Counted from the stretch's first letter, positions 24,332 to 34,163 are shown. The stretch is 64,000 nt of DNA from Microlunatus speluncae (GCF_009299835.1 NZ_VKCZ01000018.1:62001-126000); one strand, 5' to 3'. Numbers and translations are program-made. The notes: generated by a model not told the origin, from the letters alone.

Positions 24332-24940
24332 GTGAACGCAGAACAGATGGCGGAACGCGGTGGGGGCTTCGGGCTCGACGATCAGGTCTATCAGTCGCTG
24401 CTGAGGAATCGGATCATCTTCCTCGGCACTGAGGTTCGAGACGAGAACTCGAACGCGATCTGTGCCCAGATGCTGTTGCTGAACGCCGAGGATCCGCACA
24501 AGGACATCTGGCTCTACATCAACAGCCCCGGCGGCTCGGTCGACTCCGGCATGGCGATCTACGACACCATGCGCTGGATCTCGAACGACGTCGCGACGGT
24601 GGCGATGGGGTTGGCGGCCTCGATGGGGCAGTTCCTGCTCTCGGCCGGCACCCAGGGCAAGCGGTATGCACTGCCGCACAGCCGGATCATGATGCACCAG
24701 CCCTCCGGCGGCCTCGGCGGCACGGCGAGCGACATCAAGATCCAGGCCGAGCAGTCACTGCACATCAAGAGCGTGATGCAGAACCTGATCGCCGAGCACA
24801 CCGGCCAGACGCTGGAGCAGATCGAGCGCGACTCCGACCGGGACCGTTGGTTCACCGCGGAGAACGCCAGGGAGTACGGGTTCATCGACCACGTGTTCAC
24901 CTCGGCCGCGCAGATCCCGTCCGACTCGCCGACCCAGTGA
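24332..24940 (+). CDS. clpP1: ATP-dependent Clp protease proteolytic subunit 1
   Basis: ClpP1 is one of two ring types in the actinobacterial ClpP1P2 peptidase. The catalytic Ser 97 (GLAASMGQF) and His 122 (HSRIMMHQP) are in place, with the Asp in the RDRWFTAENAREYG region. GTG 24332 gives 202 residues including a short propeptide; GTG 24326 and ATG 24347 are alternatives. The next gene, clpP2, begins 29 bases downstream, so the two are co-transcribed and form a hetero-oligomer. Confidence 0.97.
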   Translation: MNAEQMAERGGGFGLDDQVYQSLLRNRIIFLGTEVRDENSNAICAQMLLLNAEDPHKDIWLYINSPGGSVDSGMAIYDTMRWISNDVATVAMGLAASMGQFLLSAGTQGKRYALPHSRIMMHQPSGGLGGTASDIKIQAEQSLHIKSVMQNLIAEHTGQTLEQIERDSDRDRWFTAENAREYGFIDHVFTSAAQIPSDSPTQ

Positions 24941-24969
24941 TCGCCGACGTAGTGAACAAGGAGCACCCC

Positions 24970-25620
24970 ATGAACCCGACCACGTTCGGCGGCGACCCCA
25001 GCAGTTACGCGCCGCGGATGGACTACTACATCCCGCAGTGGGAAGAGCGCACCTCCTACGGCATGCGCCGGATCGATCCGTACACCAAGTTGTTCGAGGA
25101 CCGGATCATCTTCCTCGGCACGCCGATCTCGGACGAGATCGCCAACGCCGTGATGGCCCAGCTGCTCTGCCTGCAGTCGATGGACCCGGAGCGGGACATC
25201 GAGATCTACATCAACAGCCCCGGCGGATCGTTCACCGCGCTGACCGCGATCTACGACACGATGCGCTACATCAAGCCCGACATCCGCACGGTCTGCCTCG
25301 GCCAGGCCGCCTCGGCCGCCGCGGTGATCCTGGCCGCCGGCACCAAGGGCAAGCGGCTGGCGCTGCCGAACAGCCGGATCCTGATCCACCAGCCGGCCAC
25401 CGAGGGCGGTTACGGCCAGTCCTCCGACATCGAGATCCAGGCCCGGGAGATCCTGCGGATCCGCGCCCTGATGGAGAGCATGCTCGCCTCCGACACGGGC
25501 AAGGACGAGGCCGAGGTCAGCCGGGACATCGAGCGGGACAAGTACCTGACGGCCGAGCAGGCCAAGGAATACGGGATCATCGACGACGTCCTGACGTCGC
25601 TCAAAGCGATCCCTGCCTGA
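24970..25620 (+). CDS. clpP2: ATP-dependent Clp protease proteolytic subunit 2
   Basis: ClpP2 is the second ring type. Catalytic Ser 115 (GQAASAAAV) and His 140 (NSRILIHQPA) are visible. An extended N-terminus (MNPTTFGGDPSSYAP...) is typical of ClpP2, which carries the main docking surface for ClpX/ClpC1 in mycobacteria. AAGGAG precedes the ATG. At 216 residues it is full length. clpX follows after 105 bases. Confidence 0.97.
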   Translation: MNPTTFGGDPSSYAPRMDYYIPQWEERTSYGMRRIDPYTKLFEDRIIFLGTPISDEIANAVMAQLLCLQSMDPERDIEIYINSPGGSFTALTAIYDTMRYIKPDIRTVCLGQAASAAAVILAAGTKGKRLALPNSRILIHQPATEGGYGQSSDIEIQAREILRIRALMESMLASDTGKDEAEVSRDIERDKYLTAEQAKEYGIIDDVLTSLKAIPA

Positions 25621-25725
25621 CGGCGGGAATCGAAGTCGCGGCCCGCGGGGAGAATTGGTTCCCCAACGTCTGGGCCTCGGGTTACTGTGGATCGAAGTCA
25701 GACGCCCCAGGAGTGAGGAGAAGGC

Positions 25726-27015
25726 GTGGCTCGCATCGGAGAGAGCGGCGACCTGCTGAAGTGTTCTTTCTGCGGAAAGAGTCAGAAGCAGGTCAAGAAG
25801 CTCATTGCCGGTCCAGGTGTCTACATCTGTGACGAGTGCATCGACCTCTGCAACGAGATCATCGAAGAGGAGTTCTCCGAGGGCGCCGACGTCGGACTGC
25901 TGGACGAGTTGCCCAAGCCGGCGCAGATCCGGCAGTTCCTCGACGGGTACGTGATCGGCCAGACCGGTGCCAAGAAGGCGCTGGCGGTCGCCGTCTACAA
26001 CCACTACAAGCGAGTCCAGTCCCAGGCGGCCAACCCGGCCCGCCGGGCCGAGGACGACAACGTCGAGTTGGGCAAATCCAACATCCTGCTGATCGGTCCG
26101 ACCGGCTGCGGCAAGACCTATCTGGCGCAGACGCTGGCCAAGATGCTCAACGTGCCGTTCGCGATCGCCGATGCGACCGCGCTGACCGAGGCGGGCTACG
26201 TCGGCGAGGATGTGGAAAACATCCTGCTCAAGCTGATCCAGGCGGCCGACTTCGACGTCAAGAAGGCCGAGACCGGCATCATCTACATCGACGAGGTCGA
26301 CAAGATCGCCCGCAAGAGCGAGAACCCGTCGATCACCCGGGACGTCTCCGGCGAGGGCGTGCAACAGGCCCTGCTGAAGATCTTGGAGGGGACGCAGGCC
26401 AGCGTCCCGCCGCAGGGCGGCCGCAAGCATCCGCACCAGGACTTCATCCAGATCGACACCACCAACGTGCTGTTCATCGTCGGCGGCGCCTTCGCCGGCC
26501 TTGATCAGATCGTCGGCCAGCGGGTCGGCAAACGACCGCTCGGCTTCAACAACGACCCCAACACACGCAAGCCCGAGTCGGAGGATCCGTTCGAGGACGT
26601 CCGGCCCGAGGACCTGGTCAAGTTCGGCCTGATCCCGGAGTTCATCGGCCGACTGCCGATGATCTCCTCGGTCAGCCCGCTCGACCGGGAGGCCCTGATC
26701 AGGATCCTGGTCGAGCCGAAGAACGCGCTGACCAGGCAGTTCAAGAAGCTGTTCGAGCTCGACGGGGTCGAGCTCGAGTTCACCGACGAGGCGGTCGAGG
26801 CGATCGCCGACCTCGCCCTGTTGCGGGGGACCGGTGCCCGGGGTCTGCGGGCCATCCTCGAAGAGGTGCTGCTCAACGTCATGTACGACGTGCCGAGCCG
26901 CAGCGACATCGCCCAGGTGATCATCACCGCCGAGGTCGTCAACGACAACGTGCTGCCGACCCTGGTGCCGCGGAACAAGATGCCCAAGCGCGAGCGCCGC
27001 GAGAAGTCGGCCTGA
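25726..27015 (+). CDS. clpX: ATP-dependent Clp protease ATP-binding subunit ClpX
   Basis: ClpX unfolds substrates and feeds them to ClpP1P2. The N-terminal zinc-binding domain has Cys 13, 16, 35 and 38. Walker A GPTGCGKT lies at about 124-131, Walker B in IIYIDEVDKI, then sensor and C-terminal helical domains (ALLRGTGARGLRAILEEVLL). A GF loop (RPLGFNNDP) is in the region used for ClpP docking. The start is a GTG preceded by a GGAG-type site. 429 residues is normal. Confidence 0.97.
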   Translation: MARIGESGDLLKCSFCGKSQKQVKKLIAGPGVYICDECIDLCNEIIEEEFSEGADVGLLDELPKPAQIRQFLDGYVIGQTGAKKALAVAVYNHYKRVQSQAANPARRAEDDNVELGKSNILLIGPTGCGKTYLAQTLAKMLNVPFAIADATALTEAGYVGEDVENILLKLIQAADFDVKKAETGIIYIDEVDKIARKSENPSITRDVSGEGVQQALLKILEGTQASVPPQGGRKHPHQDFIQIDTTNVLFIVGGAFAGLDQIVGQRVGKRPLGFNNDPNTRKPESEDPFEDVRPEDLVKFGLIPEFIGRLPMISSVSPLDREALIRILVEPKNALTRQFKKLFELDGVELEFTDEAVEAIADLALLRGTGARGLRAILEEVLLNVMYDVPSRSDIAQVIITAEVVNDNVLPTLVPRNKMPKRERREKSA

Positions 27016-27076
27016 GCCGAAAGTCCCGTTTCTGAGCCCTGTGCAGGGGCCGTAGTTCAACATGCCCGCAACGGTC

Positions 27077-27266
27077 TGGCAAACCGATGGCAAACCCTTG
27101 CCATACGCTTGCCATCGCGGCTGGGATAGCCCCTAATCGGACACAGAAGGTCTTCGGTCACGACATCACGTCAGGACACGGCTGCCGCTCCGGCGGCCGG
27201 CCTCCAACGAAGGGGGACTTCCCAACGATGGCAGGGTCAACTAGTCTCGCTCGCGTGGGCAAGCGT
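27077..27266. promoter_or_regulatory. Repeat-rich regulatory region upstream of the multi-SBP ABC operon
   Basis: The 284-base gap after clpX holds an organised set of repeats: TGGCAAACC twice (27077-27085 and 27088-27096), then TTGCCAT twice (27098-27104 and 27109-27115). The inner pair forms the perfect palindrome ATGGCAAACCCTTGCCAT (27087-27104). GGCAAGCGT occurs on the minus strand (27113-27105) and again on the plus strand (27258-27266), where GGCAAGCGTTTACC resembles a LacI/CcpA-type operator. This is consistent with control by a sugar-responsive LacI protein, possibly that at 39470-40480. Confidence 0.55.
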
Positions 27267-27299
27267 TTACCAAGAACGGTGAACGGCGGTGGCGACCCG

Positions 27300-28244
27300 A
27301 TGCAGGACGTGGTCACCTCAGCCGATGACCGACGCAAGGGTCCCCTCCAACGACTGGGCCGGGACAAACTGCTCGTCGCGCTCGGGTTGCCGGGGGCGAT
27401 CGTCCTGATCCTGTTCCAGTACATTCCGTTGCTGGGCAATGTGATCGCGTTCCAGGAGTATCAGCCGTATCTGGAGATCACCGAGGCGCCGTTCGTCGGG
27501 CTGCAGAACTTCTCCTTCCTCTGGGACGGCAACCCCGCGTTCCTCAACGCGCTGGCCAACACGCTGATCCTCACCCTGATCCAGACCGTGCTGGTGTTCC
27601 CGGTGCCGCTGGTGCTGGCTCTGCTGCTGAACAGCCTGGCCGGCGAGAAGCTGAAGCGGCTGCTGCAGTCGGTGCTGTATCTGCCGCACTTCCTGTCCTG
27701 GGTGATCGTGGTCGCGCTGTTCCAGCAGATGCTCGGCAACGCCGGAATGCTGAACACCTTCCTGGTCCAGAACGACATGCCGATCATCCAGATCATCGGC
27801 GTCCCTGAACTGTTCAAGGCGCTGCTCACCTCGCAGGCGATCTGGAAGGACGCCGGCTGGGGCACGATCATCTTCCTGGCGGCGATCTCGCAGATCGACC
27901 AGGAGCAGTACGAGGCCGCGGCGGTCGACGGCGCCAACGGCTGGCAGCGACTGTGGAACATCACCCTGCCGGCGCTCAAGGGCCTGTTCATCCTGCTGCT
28001 GATCCTGCGGCTCGGGCACAGCCTCTCGGTCGGTTTCGAGCAGATCATCCTGCAACAGGGGCCGGTCGGCCTGGAGGCCAGCGAGGTGCTCGACACCTGG
28101 GTCTACAACAACGGCATCATCGGCGGCAACTGGGGCATGTCCACCGCCGCCGGTCTGGTCAAGAGTGTCGTCGGCATCGCCCTGGTGATCGGGGCCAACA
28201 AACTGGCGCACATATTCGGCGAGCGAGGGGTGTATCAACGATGA
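27300..28244 (+). CDS. ABC transporter permease, LplB/YteP type
   Basis: This is the first permease of a carbohydrate importer of the CUT1 family (relatives: LplB, YteP). It has six predicted helices starting at LLVALGLPGAIVLILFQYIPL and the EAA loop EQYEAAAVDGANGWQRLWNITLPAL that contacts the ATPase. ATG 27300 gives 314 residues, the family norm, and lies downstream of the putative operator; an earlier ATG at 27228 is possible. It overlaps the second permease by four bases. No ATPase gene is present, so a shared MsiK-like ATPase elsewhere is expected. Confidence 0.9.
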   Translation: MQDVVTSADDRRKGPLQRLGRDKLLVALGLPGAIVLILFQYIPLLGNVIAFQEYQPYLEITEAPFVGLQNFSFLWDGNPAFLNALANTLILTLIQTVLVFPVPLVLALLLNSLAGEKLKRLLQSVLYLPHFLSWVIVVALFQQMLGNAGMLNTFLVQNDMPIIQIIGVPELFKALLTSQAIWKDAGWGTIIFLAAISQIDQEQYEAAAVDGANGWQRLWNITLPALKGLFILLLILRLGHSLSVGFEQIILQQGPVGLEASEVLDTWVYNNGIIGGNWGMSTAAGLVKSVVGIALVIGANKLAHIFGERGVYQR

Positions 28245-29200
28245 CCACCATCGAACAGGCCTCCACCGGAACGATCGGCGGCTCCGAGCCGCCGCTGCGC
28301 TCGAAGAAGGGCCGCAGCCGTCCGATCTGGATGGAGAAGCCGAACCCGCTCGTGCAGGTGATCAAGTTCATCGCGCTCGGCATCTCGGTGCTGCTGGTGA
28401 TCATCCCGTTCTGGTCGGTGATCGCGACCTCGTTCGCCGATCAGCAGACGATCAACGAGTCCGGCGGCGGCATGGTGCTCTGGCCGGGTGGCGCCTCGTT
28501 CAGCGCGTACCAGGCGATCCTGTCCGGCGGTGTCGTGACCCGGGCCTTGATCATCTCGATCTTGATCACGGTGATCGGCACCTTCCTGTCGCTGGCCGCG
28601 ACCGCCGGGCTGGCGTACTGGCTGTCCCGGCCGGGGGCGTTCGGCGGCCGGGTGACGCTGATGCTGGTGCTCGGCGCCCTGCTGTTCAGCCCCGGGTTGA
28701 TCCCGAGCTATCTGGTGGTCAAGCAGTTCAACCTGCTCGACTCCTGGTGGTCGCTGATCCTGCCGGTGCTCGTCAACGCGTTCAACGTGATCGTGATGCG
28801 AGCGTTCTTCCAGGAGTTACCCCAGGAGTTGTTCGAGTCCGCCGCGATCGACGGTGCGTCCAGCGCCACGATCCTGATCAAGATCGTGTTGCCGCTGTCC
28901 AAGGCGGTGCTCGCGGTGATCGGGTTGTTCTACGCGGTCGCGTACTGGAATGCGTTCTTCAACGCGTTGCTCTACATCCAGAGCACCGACAAATGGCCGA
29001 TGGCGCTCGTCCTGCGCACCTTCGTGGTGAACCAGACGACGATCGGTGGGGACCAGGTCGGCATGGCCGAGGTGTTGCCGCCGCAGCTGCCGCTGCAGAT
29101 GGCGATCCTGGTCGTGGCGCTGGTGCCGATCTTGATCCTTTACCCGTTCCTTCAGCGGCACTTCGCCAAGGGCGTCATGATCGGCGCCGTCAAGGGTTAG
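28241..29200 (+). CDS. ABC transporter permease, LplC/YtcP type
   Basis: This is the partner permease of 319 residues, with six helices and the EAA motif ELFESAAIDGASSATILIKIVLP. The ending RHFAKGVMIGAVKG is the LplC/YtcP family ending. The ATG overlaps the upstream stop (ATGA), so the two permeases are translated together and form the transmembrane heterodimer. The first binding protein starts 24 bases later. Confidence 0.93.
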   Translation: MTTIEQASTGTIGGSEPPLRSKKGRSRPIWMEKPNPLVQVIKFIALGISVLLVIIPFWSVIATSFADQQTINESGGGMVLWPGGASFSAYQAILSGGVVTRALIISILITVIGTFLSLAATAGLAYWLSRPGAFGGRVTLMLVLGALLFSPGLIPSYLVVKQFNLLDSWWSLILPVLVNAFNVIVMRAFFQELPQELFESAAIDGASSATILIKIVLPLSKAVLAVIGLFYAVAYWNAFFNALLYIQSTDKWPMALVLRTFVVNQTTIGGDQVGMAEVLPPQLPLQMAILVVALVPILILYPFLQRHFAKGVMIGAVKG

Positions 29201-29224
29201 TCCCAGAAATCCAGGAGAAAAGCT

Positions 29225-30871
29225 ATGTCAGCGAAGACATTTGATCGCCGGTCGCTCTTGGCCGGCGCGAGCGGTGCCGCGATGCTGCTCGGCACCGGCA
29301 CGCTGGCCGGCTGCAGCACCGGTAGCACCGGTCAGCAGAACTCGGCCGAGACCAACACCAAGGCCGTGCTGCCGACCTACGTCGCCTACACCGGGGTCAC
29401 GCCCGACCTGCCGGCGACGGACAAGGGCGTCGATCCGGCTTTCCGGAACTTCCCGAAGGACCGGCCCAAGGCGACCGATGGCAAGCCGGGTAACGGCGAG
29501 ACCCTGACCGGCATGGGCAACATCTATTACGCGGTGCCGCCGGGCCCGGACCGGAACTCGTACTGGGCCGGCCTGAACGAGCGGATGGGCATCGACCTCA
29601 AGCTGCAGATGGTCGGCAACGCCGACTACACGCAGAAGTTCGCCACCACGATCGCCGGCAACGACCTGCCGGACATGCTGCAGATGCAGGTGGTCGCCAA
29701 CTATCCGCAGCTCCTGGAGAAGCGGTTCACCCGGCTCGACGAGCACCTGGCCGGGGACGCGATCAAGGAGTATCCCAACCTGGCCAACGTGCCCACCCGG
29801 CACTGGAAGCCGACGATCTACAACGGCGCCATCTACGGCGTCCCGATCCCGCGCGGCGCGGTCGGCGCGTACAGCTTCATCCGGCAGGACCTGTTCGAGG
29901 CCGCCGGTGTGTCGCCGGAGCCGAAGAGCTTCGCCGAGTTGAGCGAGACGGCGAAGGCGCTGACCGATCCGAAGAAGCGGCGCTGGGCGTTCGGCATGTG
30001 GGGCCAGGTCCGCGGCTACATGCTGATGATGAACGGCGCGCCGAACGGCTGGCGGGAGGAGGGCGGCAAGCTCACCCATCAGTTCGAGACCGAGGAATAC
30101 AAGCAGACCATCGCCGATCTGGCCGAGCTCTGGGCGGCCGGGGTGATGCATCCCGAGGCCTTCTCCGACCAGATGCCGTTCAAGAACTACTTCAACGCCG
30201 GCACCGTGGCGATCAACGCAACCGACGGCTATCCGGGCTGGACCCAATACATCCTGGACAACGCGTCGAACCCGACTTTCAAGCTGGGTCTGATGCCGGT
30301 CTACTCCCGGGAGGGCGGCGAGCTGGCGGCCTGGTTCCAGGGTAACGGCCACTTCTCGATCACCGCGCTGAAGAAGCAGGAGGATCCGGAGAAGTTGAAG
30401 TTGATCTTGCGCGTGTTGAACTGGCTGGCCGCTCCATTCGGCACCGAGGAGTACCTGTACCGCCTGTACGGCGAGGAAGGCGTGGACCACACGGTCAACG
30501 CCGACGGTGATCCGGTGCTGACCAAGACCGGCACCGCCAACACGGTGCTGCCGATCCGCTACCTGGCCGACGCGCCGGTCTCGATCTACATGCCGGGCCG
30601 GCCGGAGGATGCCGACACCCAGCACGCATACCAGGAGAAGGTGCTGGCCAACTCGATCGCCAACCCGACCGTCGGCCTCTACTCCAACACGTCGGCGACC
30701 AAGAACTCCGTGGTCGACAAGGCCTTCAACGACAACGTCAAGGAGGTCATCCAGGGCCGCAAGCCGATGTCCACCCTGGACGAGTTGATCAAGAAGTGGC
30801 GGACCGACGCCGGCGATGGGATGCGCCAGGAGTATCAGGACCAGCTGCAGGAAGTGGGCGGCGCGCGGTGA
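29225..30871 (+). CDS. Substrate-binding lipoprotein 1 of 5 (LplA/YtcQ type)
   Basis: The 548-residue extracellular binding protein has a twin-arginine-like signal (FDRRSLLAGASGAAMLLGTG) and a lipobox ending LAGC, so it is probably exported folded and lipid-anchored. It is a type 1 large SBP with the hallmark segments FATTIAGNDLPDMLQM, YGVPIPRGAVGAYSFIRQDLFEAAG, LTDPKKRRWAFGMWG and APFGTEEYLYRLYGEEGVDHTVN. By these features it groups with copies 4 and 5. A good ribosome site (AGGAGAAAAGCT) precedes the ATG. The stop overlaps the next start (GTGA). Confidence 0.93.
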   Translation: MSAKTFDRRSLLAGASGAAMLLGTGTLAGCSTGSTGQQNSAETNTKAVLPTYVAYTGVTPDLPATDKGVDPAFRNFPKDRPKATDGKPGNGETLTGMGNIYYAVPPGPDRNSYWAGLNERMGIDLKLQMVGNADYTQKFATTIAGNDLPDMLQMQVVANYPQLLEKRFTRLDEHLAGDAIKEYPNLANVPTRHWKPTIYNGAIYGVPIPRGAVGAYSFIRQDLFEAAGVSPEPKSFAELSETAKALTDPKKRRWAFGMWGQVRGYMLMMNGAPNGWREEGGKLTHQFETEEYKQTIADLAELWAAGVMHPEAFSDQMPFKNYFNAGTVAINATDGYPGWTQYILDNASNPTFKLGLMPVYSREGGELAAWFQGNGHFSITALKKQEDPEKLKLILRVLNWLAAPFGTEEYLYRLYGEEGVDHTVNADGDPVLTKTGTANTVLPIRYLADAPVSIYMPGRPEDADTQHAYQEKVLANSIANPTVGLYSNTSATKNSVVDKAFNDNVKEVIQGRKPMSTLDELIKKWRTDAGDGMRQEYQDQLQEVGGAR

Positions 30872-32505
30872 TCGGTCGACCGATCAATCGCCGCACCCTG
30901 CTAGCCGGGGCCGGGGGTGCGACGATCCTCGGGGCCGCGGCCGGCTGCTCCACCGGCGGCGCGACCGAGGAGAACTCGGCGGCGGTCAACACGGCGGTCA
31001 AGCTGCCGACGTACGTCGAGTTCAAGGGTGTGCAGCCGGATCTGCCGGGCACCGAGGAGGGTGTCGACCCGGCATTCCACCACTTTCCGGCCGAGCAGGC
31101 CGTCTCGGTGGCGGAGAAGCCGGGCAGCGGGGAGACCCTGTCCGGGCTGGGCAATCTCTATGTCGCGGTGCCGCCGGGGGTGGACAAGAACTCCTACTGG
31201 CAGGGACTGAACGAACGCCTCGGCGTCAATCTCGAGTGTCAGATGGTCGGCAACGCCGACTGGGAGCAGAAGTTCGCCACGGTGATCGCCGGGAATGATC
31301 TTCCCGACATGCTGCAGACCCGGATCGTGGCCAACTTCCCGCAGTTGTTGGACAAGCGCTTCACCCGGCTGGACGAGTTCCTCGGCGGGGATGCGATCAA
31401 GGACTACCCGAATCTGGCCAACATCCCCACCCGGCACTGGAAGTCGACCGTCTACAACGGCGGCATCTTCGGCATCCCGATCCCGCGCGGTGCGGTCGGC
31501 TGGTATCACTACATCCGGGCCGACCTGTTCGAGGCTGCCGGGGTCTCGACCGAGCCGAAGGGCTTCGACGAGCTGCTGGCGACTGCCAAGGCGCTGACCG
31601 ACCCGAAGAAGCGGCGGTGGGCGTTCGGCCTGATCGGCTCCGTCCGGGCCCTGATCGGTCGGATGAACGGCGAGCCGAACACCTGGCGCGAGGAGGGCGG
31701 CAAGCTCACCCACTCCTACGAGACCGAGGAGTTCCGCCAGACGCTGACCGACATGATCACGCTGTGGAAGGCGGGGGTGCTGCACCCGGACTCGGTCAGC
31801 ACGACGTTCCCGTTCAAGCAGATGTTCAACGGTGCGACGGTCGCCATCAACCCCAACGACGGCTACACCGGCTGGGGCGGCTACATCGCCGAGGGTGAGG
31901 CGACTCCCGGCTACCAGCTGGGATTGCTGACCGCCACCAAGCGGGACGGTTCGGGGCCGGCGCCGGTGGCGTACAACGCACCGAACTACTCGATCACCGC
32001 GTTGAAGAAGCAGGACAGCCCGGACAAGATCAAACTGATCCTCCGGGTGATGAACTGGCTCGCCGCGCCGTTCGGCACGACCGAGAAGTTCTACAAGTCC
32101 TTCGGCGAGGAAGGTGTTGATCACACGATCAACGGCGACGGGGATCCGGTGAAGACCAAGACCGGTCAGACCAACATCGCGCTGCCGATCAACTACTTCG
32201 CCGACTCCCCGCTACCGCTCTACCAGCCCGGCCGGCCGCAGGACGTCGACCTGCAGCACAAGTACCAGTCGGCGGTGATGCCGACCGCGGTGCAGAATCC
32301 GGTCGAGGGTCTGTTCTCCAACATCAGTGCGACCAAGAACACCCCGGCGGACAAGAAATTCCTGGACGAGCTCTGGCAGATCGTCCAGGGCCGCCAGCCC
32401 GAGTCGGGGGCCGAGGATCTGATCAAGACCTGGCGGAGCGAGGTCGGCGACGGCATGCGCCAGGAATATCAAGATCAACTACAGTCCGGTTCAGTGCAGC
32501 GCTGA
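30868..32505 (+). CDS. Substrate-binding lipoprotein 2 of 5
   Basis: A 545-residue paralogue of copy 1. The signal is INRRTLLAGAGGATILGAAAGC (Arg-Arg plus lipobox AAGC). It shares its binding-domain plan with copy 3 in particular: QMVGNADWEQKFATVIAGNDLP, DEFLGGDAIKDYPNLANIP, STTFPFKQMFNGATVAINPNDGY, SFGEEGVDHTINGDGDPVKTK. GTG 30868 overlaps the previous stop by four bases, which ensures coupled translation with copy 1. The substitutions relative to copies 1, 4 and 5 cluster around the putative ligand cleft (for example WYHYIRADLFEAAG against AYSFIRQDLFEAAG), suggesting a different ligand. Confidence 0.93.
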   Translation: MIGRPINRRTLLAGAGGATILGAAAGCSTGGATEENSAAVNTAVKLPTYVEFKGVQPDLPGTEEGVDPAFHHFPAEQAVSVAEKPGSGETLSGLGNLYVAVPPGVDKNSYWQGLNERLGVNLECQMVGNADWEQKFATVIAGNDLPDMLQTRIVANFPQLLDKRFTRLDEFLGGDAIKDYPNLANIPTRHWKSTVYNGGIFGIPIPRGAVGWYHYIRADLFEAAGVSTEPKGFDELLATAKALTDPKKRRWAFGLIGSVRALIGRMNGEPNTWREEGGKLTHSYETEEFRQTLTDMITLWKAGVLHPDSVSTTFPFKQMFNGATVAINPNDGYTGWGGYIAEGEATPGYQLGLLTATKRDGSGPAPVAYNAPNYSITALKKQDSPDKIKLILRVMNWLAAPFGTTEKFYKSFGEEGVDHTINGDGDPVKTKTGQTNIALPINYFADSPLPLYQPGRPQDVDLQHKYQSAVMPTAVQNPVEGLFSNISATKNTPADKKFLDELWQIVQGRQPESGAEDLIKTWRSEVGDGMRQEYQDQLQSGSVQR

Positions 32506-32528
32506 GAGGCGCTGTCCGAGGAGGAATC

Positions 32529-34163
32529 ATGGCAACGCCGCCATTCAATCGGAGGACACTTCTGGCCGGCGCCGGTGGCGCGGCCCTGCTCGGGGCCGCC
32601 GCCGGCTGCTCCACCGGTGGACAGAACGACGACAATTCCGCTTCGGTGAACACCGCGGTGAAGCTGCCGACCTATGTCGAGAACGAGGGCGCGAAGCCGG
32701 ATCTGCCCGGCACCGAGCAGGGGGTCGAGCCCGCCTTCCACCACTATCCGGCCGAACGCGCGGTCACGGTCGAGGAGAAGCCGGGCAACGGCGAGACCCT
32801 GTCCGGGCTCGGGCACATCTACGTCGCGGTGCCACCCGGCATGGACCAGAACTCCTTCTGGCAGGGGCTGAACGCCAAGCTCGGGATCACTCTCGAGTGC
32901 CAGATGGTCGGCAACGCCGACTGGGAGCAGAAGTTCGCCACGGTGATCGCCGGCAACGATCTTCCCGACATCCTGCAGACCCGGGTGGTGGCGAACTTCC
33001 CGCAGTTGCTGGAGAAGCGGTTCACCAAGCTGGATGAGTTCCTCGGTGGCGATGCGATCAAGGACTACCCGAATCTGGCCAACATCCCGTCCCGGCATTG
33101 GAAGTCGACCGTCTACAACGGCGCGATCTATGGCATCCCGATCCCTCGGGGTGTGGTCGGCGGTTGCCACTTCATCCGGCAGGACCTGTTCGAGGCGGCC
33201 GGGTTGTCGCCCGAGCCGAAGGGCTTCGACGAACTCCTGGCGACCGCCAAGGCGCTGACCGACCCGAAGAAGCGGCGCTGGGCCTTCGGCCTGATCGGCT
33301 CGACCCGGGCCCTGCTGGGCCGGCTCAACGGGGAGCCCAACAGCTGGCGGGAGGAGGGCGGCACCTTCACCCACACCTACGAGACCGACGAGTTCCGGCA
33401 GACCATCGCCGACATGATCACGTTCTGGAAGGCGGGGGTGATCCATCCCGACAGCGTCAGCACCACCTTCCCGTTCAAGCAGATGTTCAACGGCGGCACG
33501 GTGGCGATCAACCCCAACGACGGCTACACCGCCTGGGGCGGCTACATCGTCGAGGGCACGGCGACCCCGGGCTACAAGCTGGGGCTGATGCCGGCCTACA
33601 CCCGGGACGGCTCCGAGCTGGCGCCGATCGCGTACGGCGCCCCGAACTACTCGATCACCGGATTGAAGAAGCAGGACTCACCGGACAAGATCAAGTTGAT
33701 CCTGCGGGTGCTGAACTGGTTGGCCGCCCCGTTCGGCAGCGCCGAGCACTACTTCCGCTCCTTCGGCGAGGAGGGCGTCGATCACACGATCAACGGCGAC
33801 GGCGATCCGGTGAAGACGAAGGAGGGCACGGCCAACATCGCCCTGCCGACCGGCTACTTCTCCGACGCTCCGCGAGCGCTCTACCAGCCCGGCCGGCCGC
33901 AGGACGTCGACGTCCAGCACGAATACCAGTCGCTGGTGATTCCCAACGGGATCGCCAACGCGTCCGAAGGTCTGTTCTCGAACACGTCGGCGACCAAGAA
34001 CACGCCGGCGGACAAGAAGTTCACCGACACCCTGTGGCAGATCGTCCAGGGGCGGCAGCCCGAGTCCGAACTGGACAATCTGATCAAGACCTGGCGCAGC
34101 GAAGCGGGCGACGGGATGCGCCAGGAGTACCAGGACCAGCTGCAGGCAGCGCCGCCCGGCTGA
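32529..34163 (+). CDS. Substrate-binding lipoprotein 3 of 5
   Basis: A 544-residue paralogue nearest to copy 2. The signal FNRRTLLAGAGGAALLGAAAGC is nearly identical to copy 2, followed by a polar linker. A strong GAGGAGG site precedes the ATG, so it can be translated independently. Key segments FATVIAGNDLPDILQTRVVANFPQLLEKRFTKL and GCHFIRQDLFEAAG line the cleft region. The divergence is spread evenly, which suggests a duplication that has since evolved under constraint and not a recent assembly artefact. Confidence 0.93.
   Translation: MATPPFNRRTLLAGAGGAALLGAAAGCSTGGQNDDNSASVNTAVKLPTYVENEGAKPDLPGTEQGVEPAFHHYPAERAVTVEEKPGNGETLSGLGHIYVAVPPGMDQNSFWQGLNAKLGITLECQMVGNADWEQKFATVIAGNDLPDILQTRVVANFPQLLEKRFTKLDEFLGGDAIKDYPNLANIPSRHWKSTVYNGAIYGIPIPRGVVGGCHFIRQDLFEAAGLSPEPKGFDELLATAKALTDPKKRRWAFGLIGSTRALLGRLNGEPNSWREEGGTFTHTYETDEFRQTIADMITFWKAGVIHPDSVSTTFPFKQMFNGGTVAINPNDGYTAWGGYIVEGTATPGYKLGLMPAYTRDGSELAPIAYGAPNYSITGLKKQDSPDKIKLILRVLNWLAAPFGSAEHYFRSFGEEGVDHTINGDGDPVKTKEGTANIALPTGYFSDAPRALYQPGRPQDVDVQHEYQSLVIPNGIANASEGLFSNTSATKNTPADKKFTDTLWQIVQGRQPESELDNLIKTWRSEAGDGMRQEYQDQLQAAPPG

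Noticed and set aside
24559..27093. An 844-codon open frame antisense to clpP1, clpP2 and clpX
   Set aside because: Same reason; the plus-strand genes are unmistakable and the antisense product has no recognisable domain.
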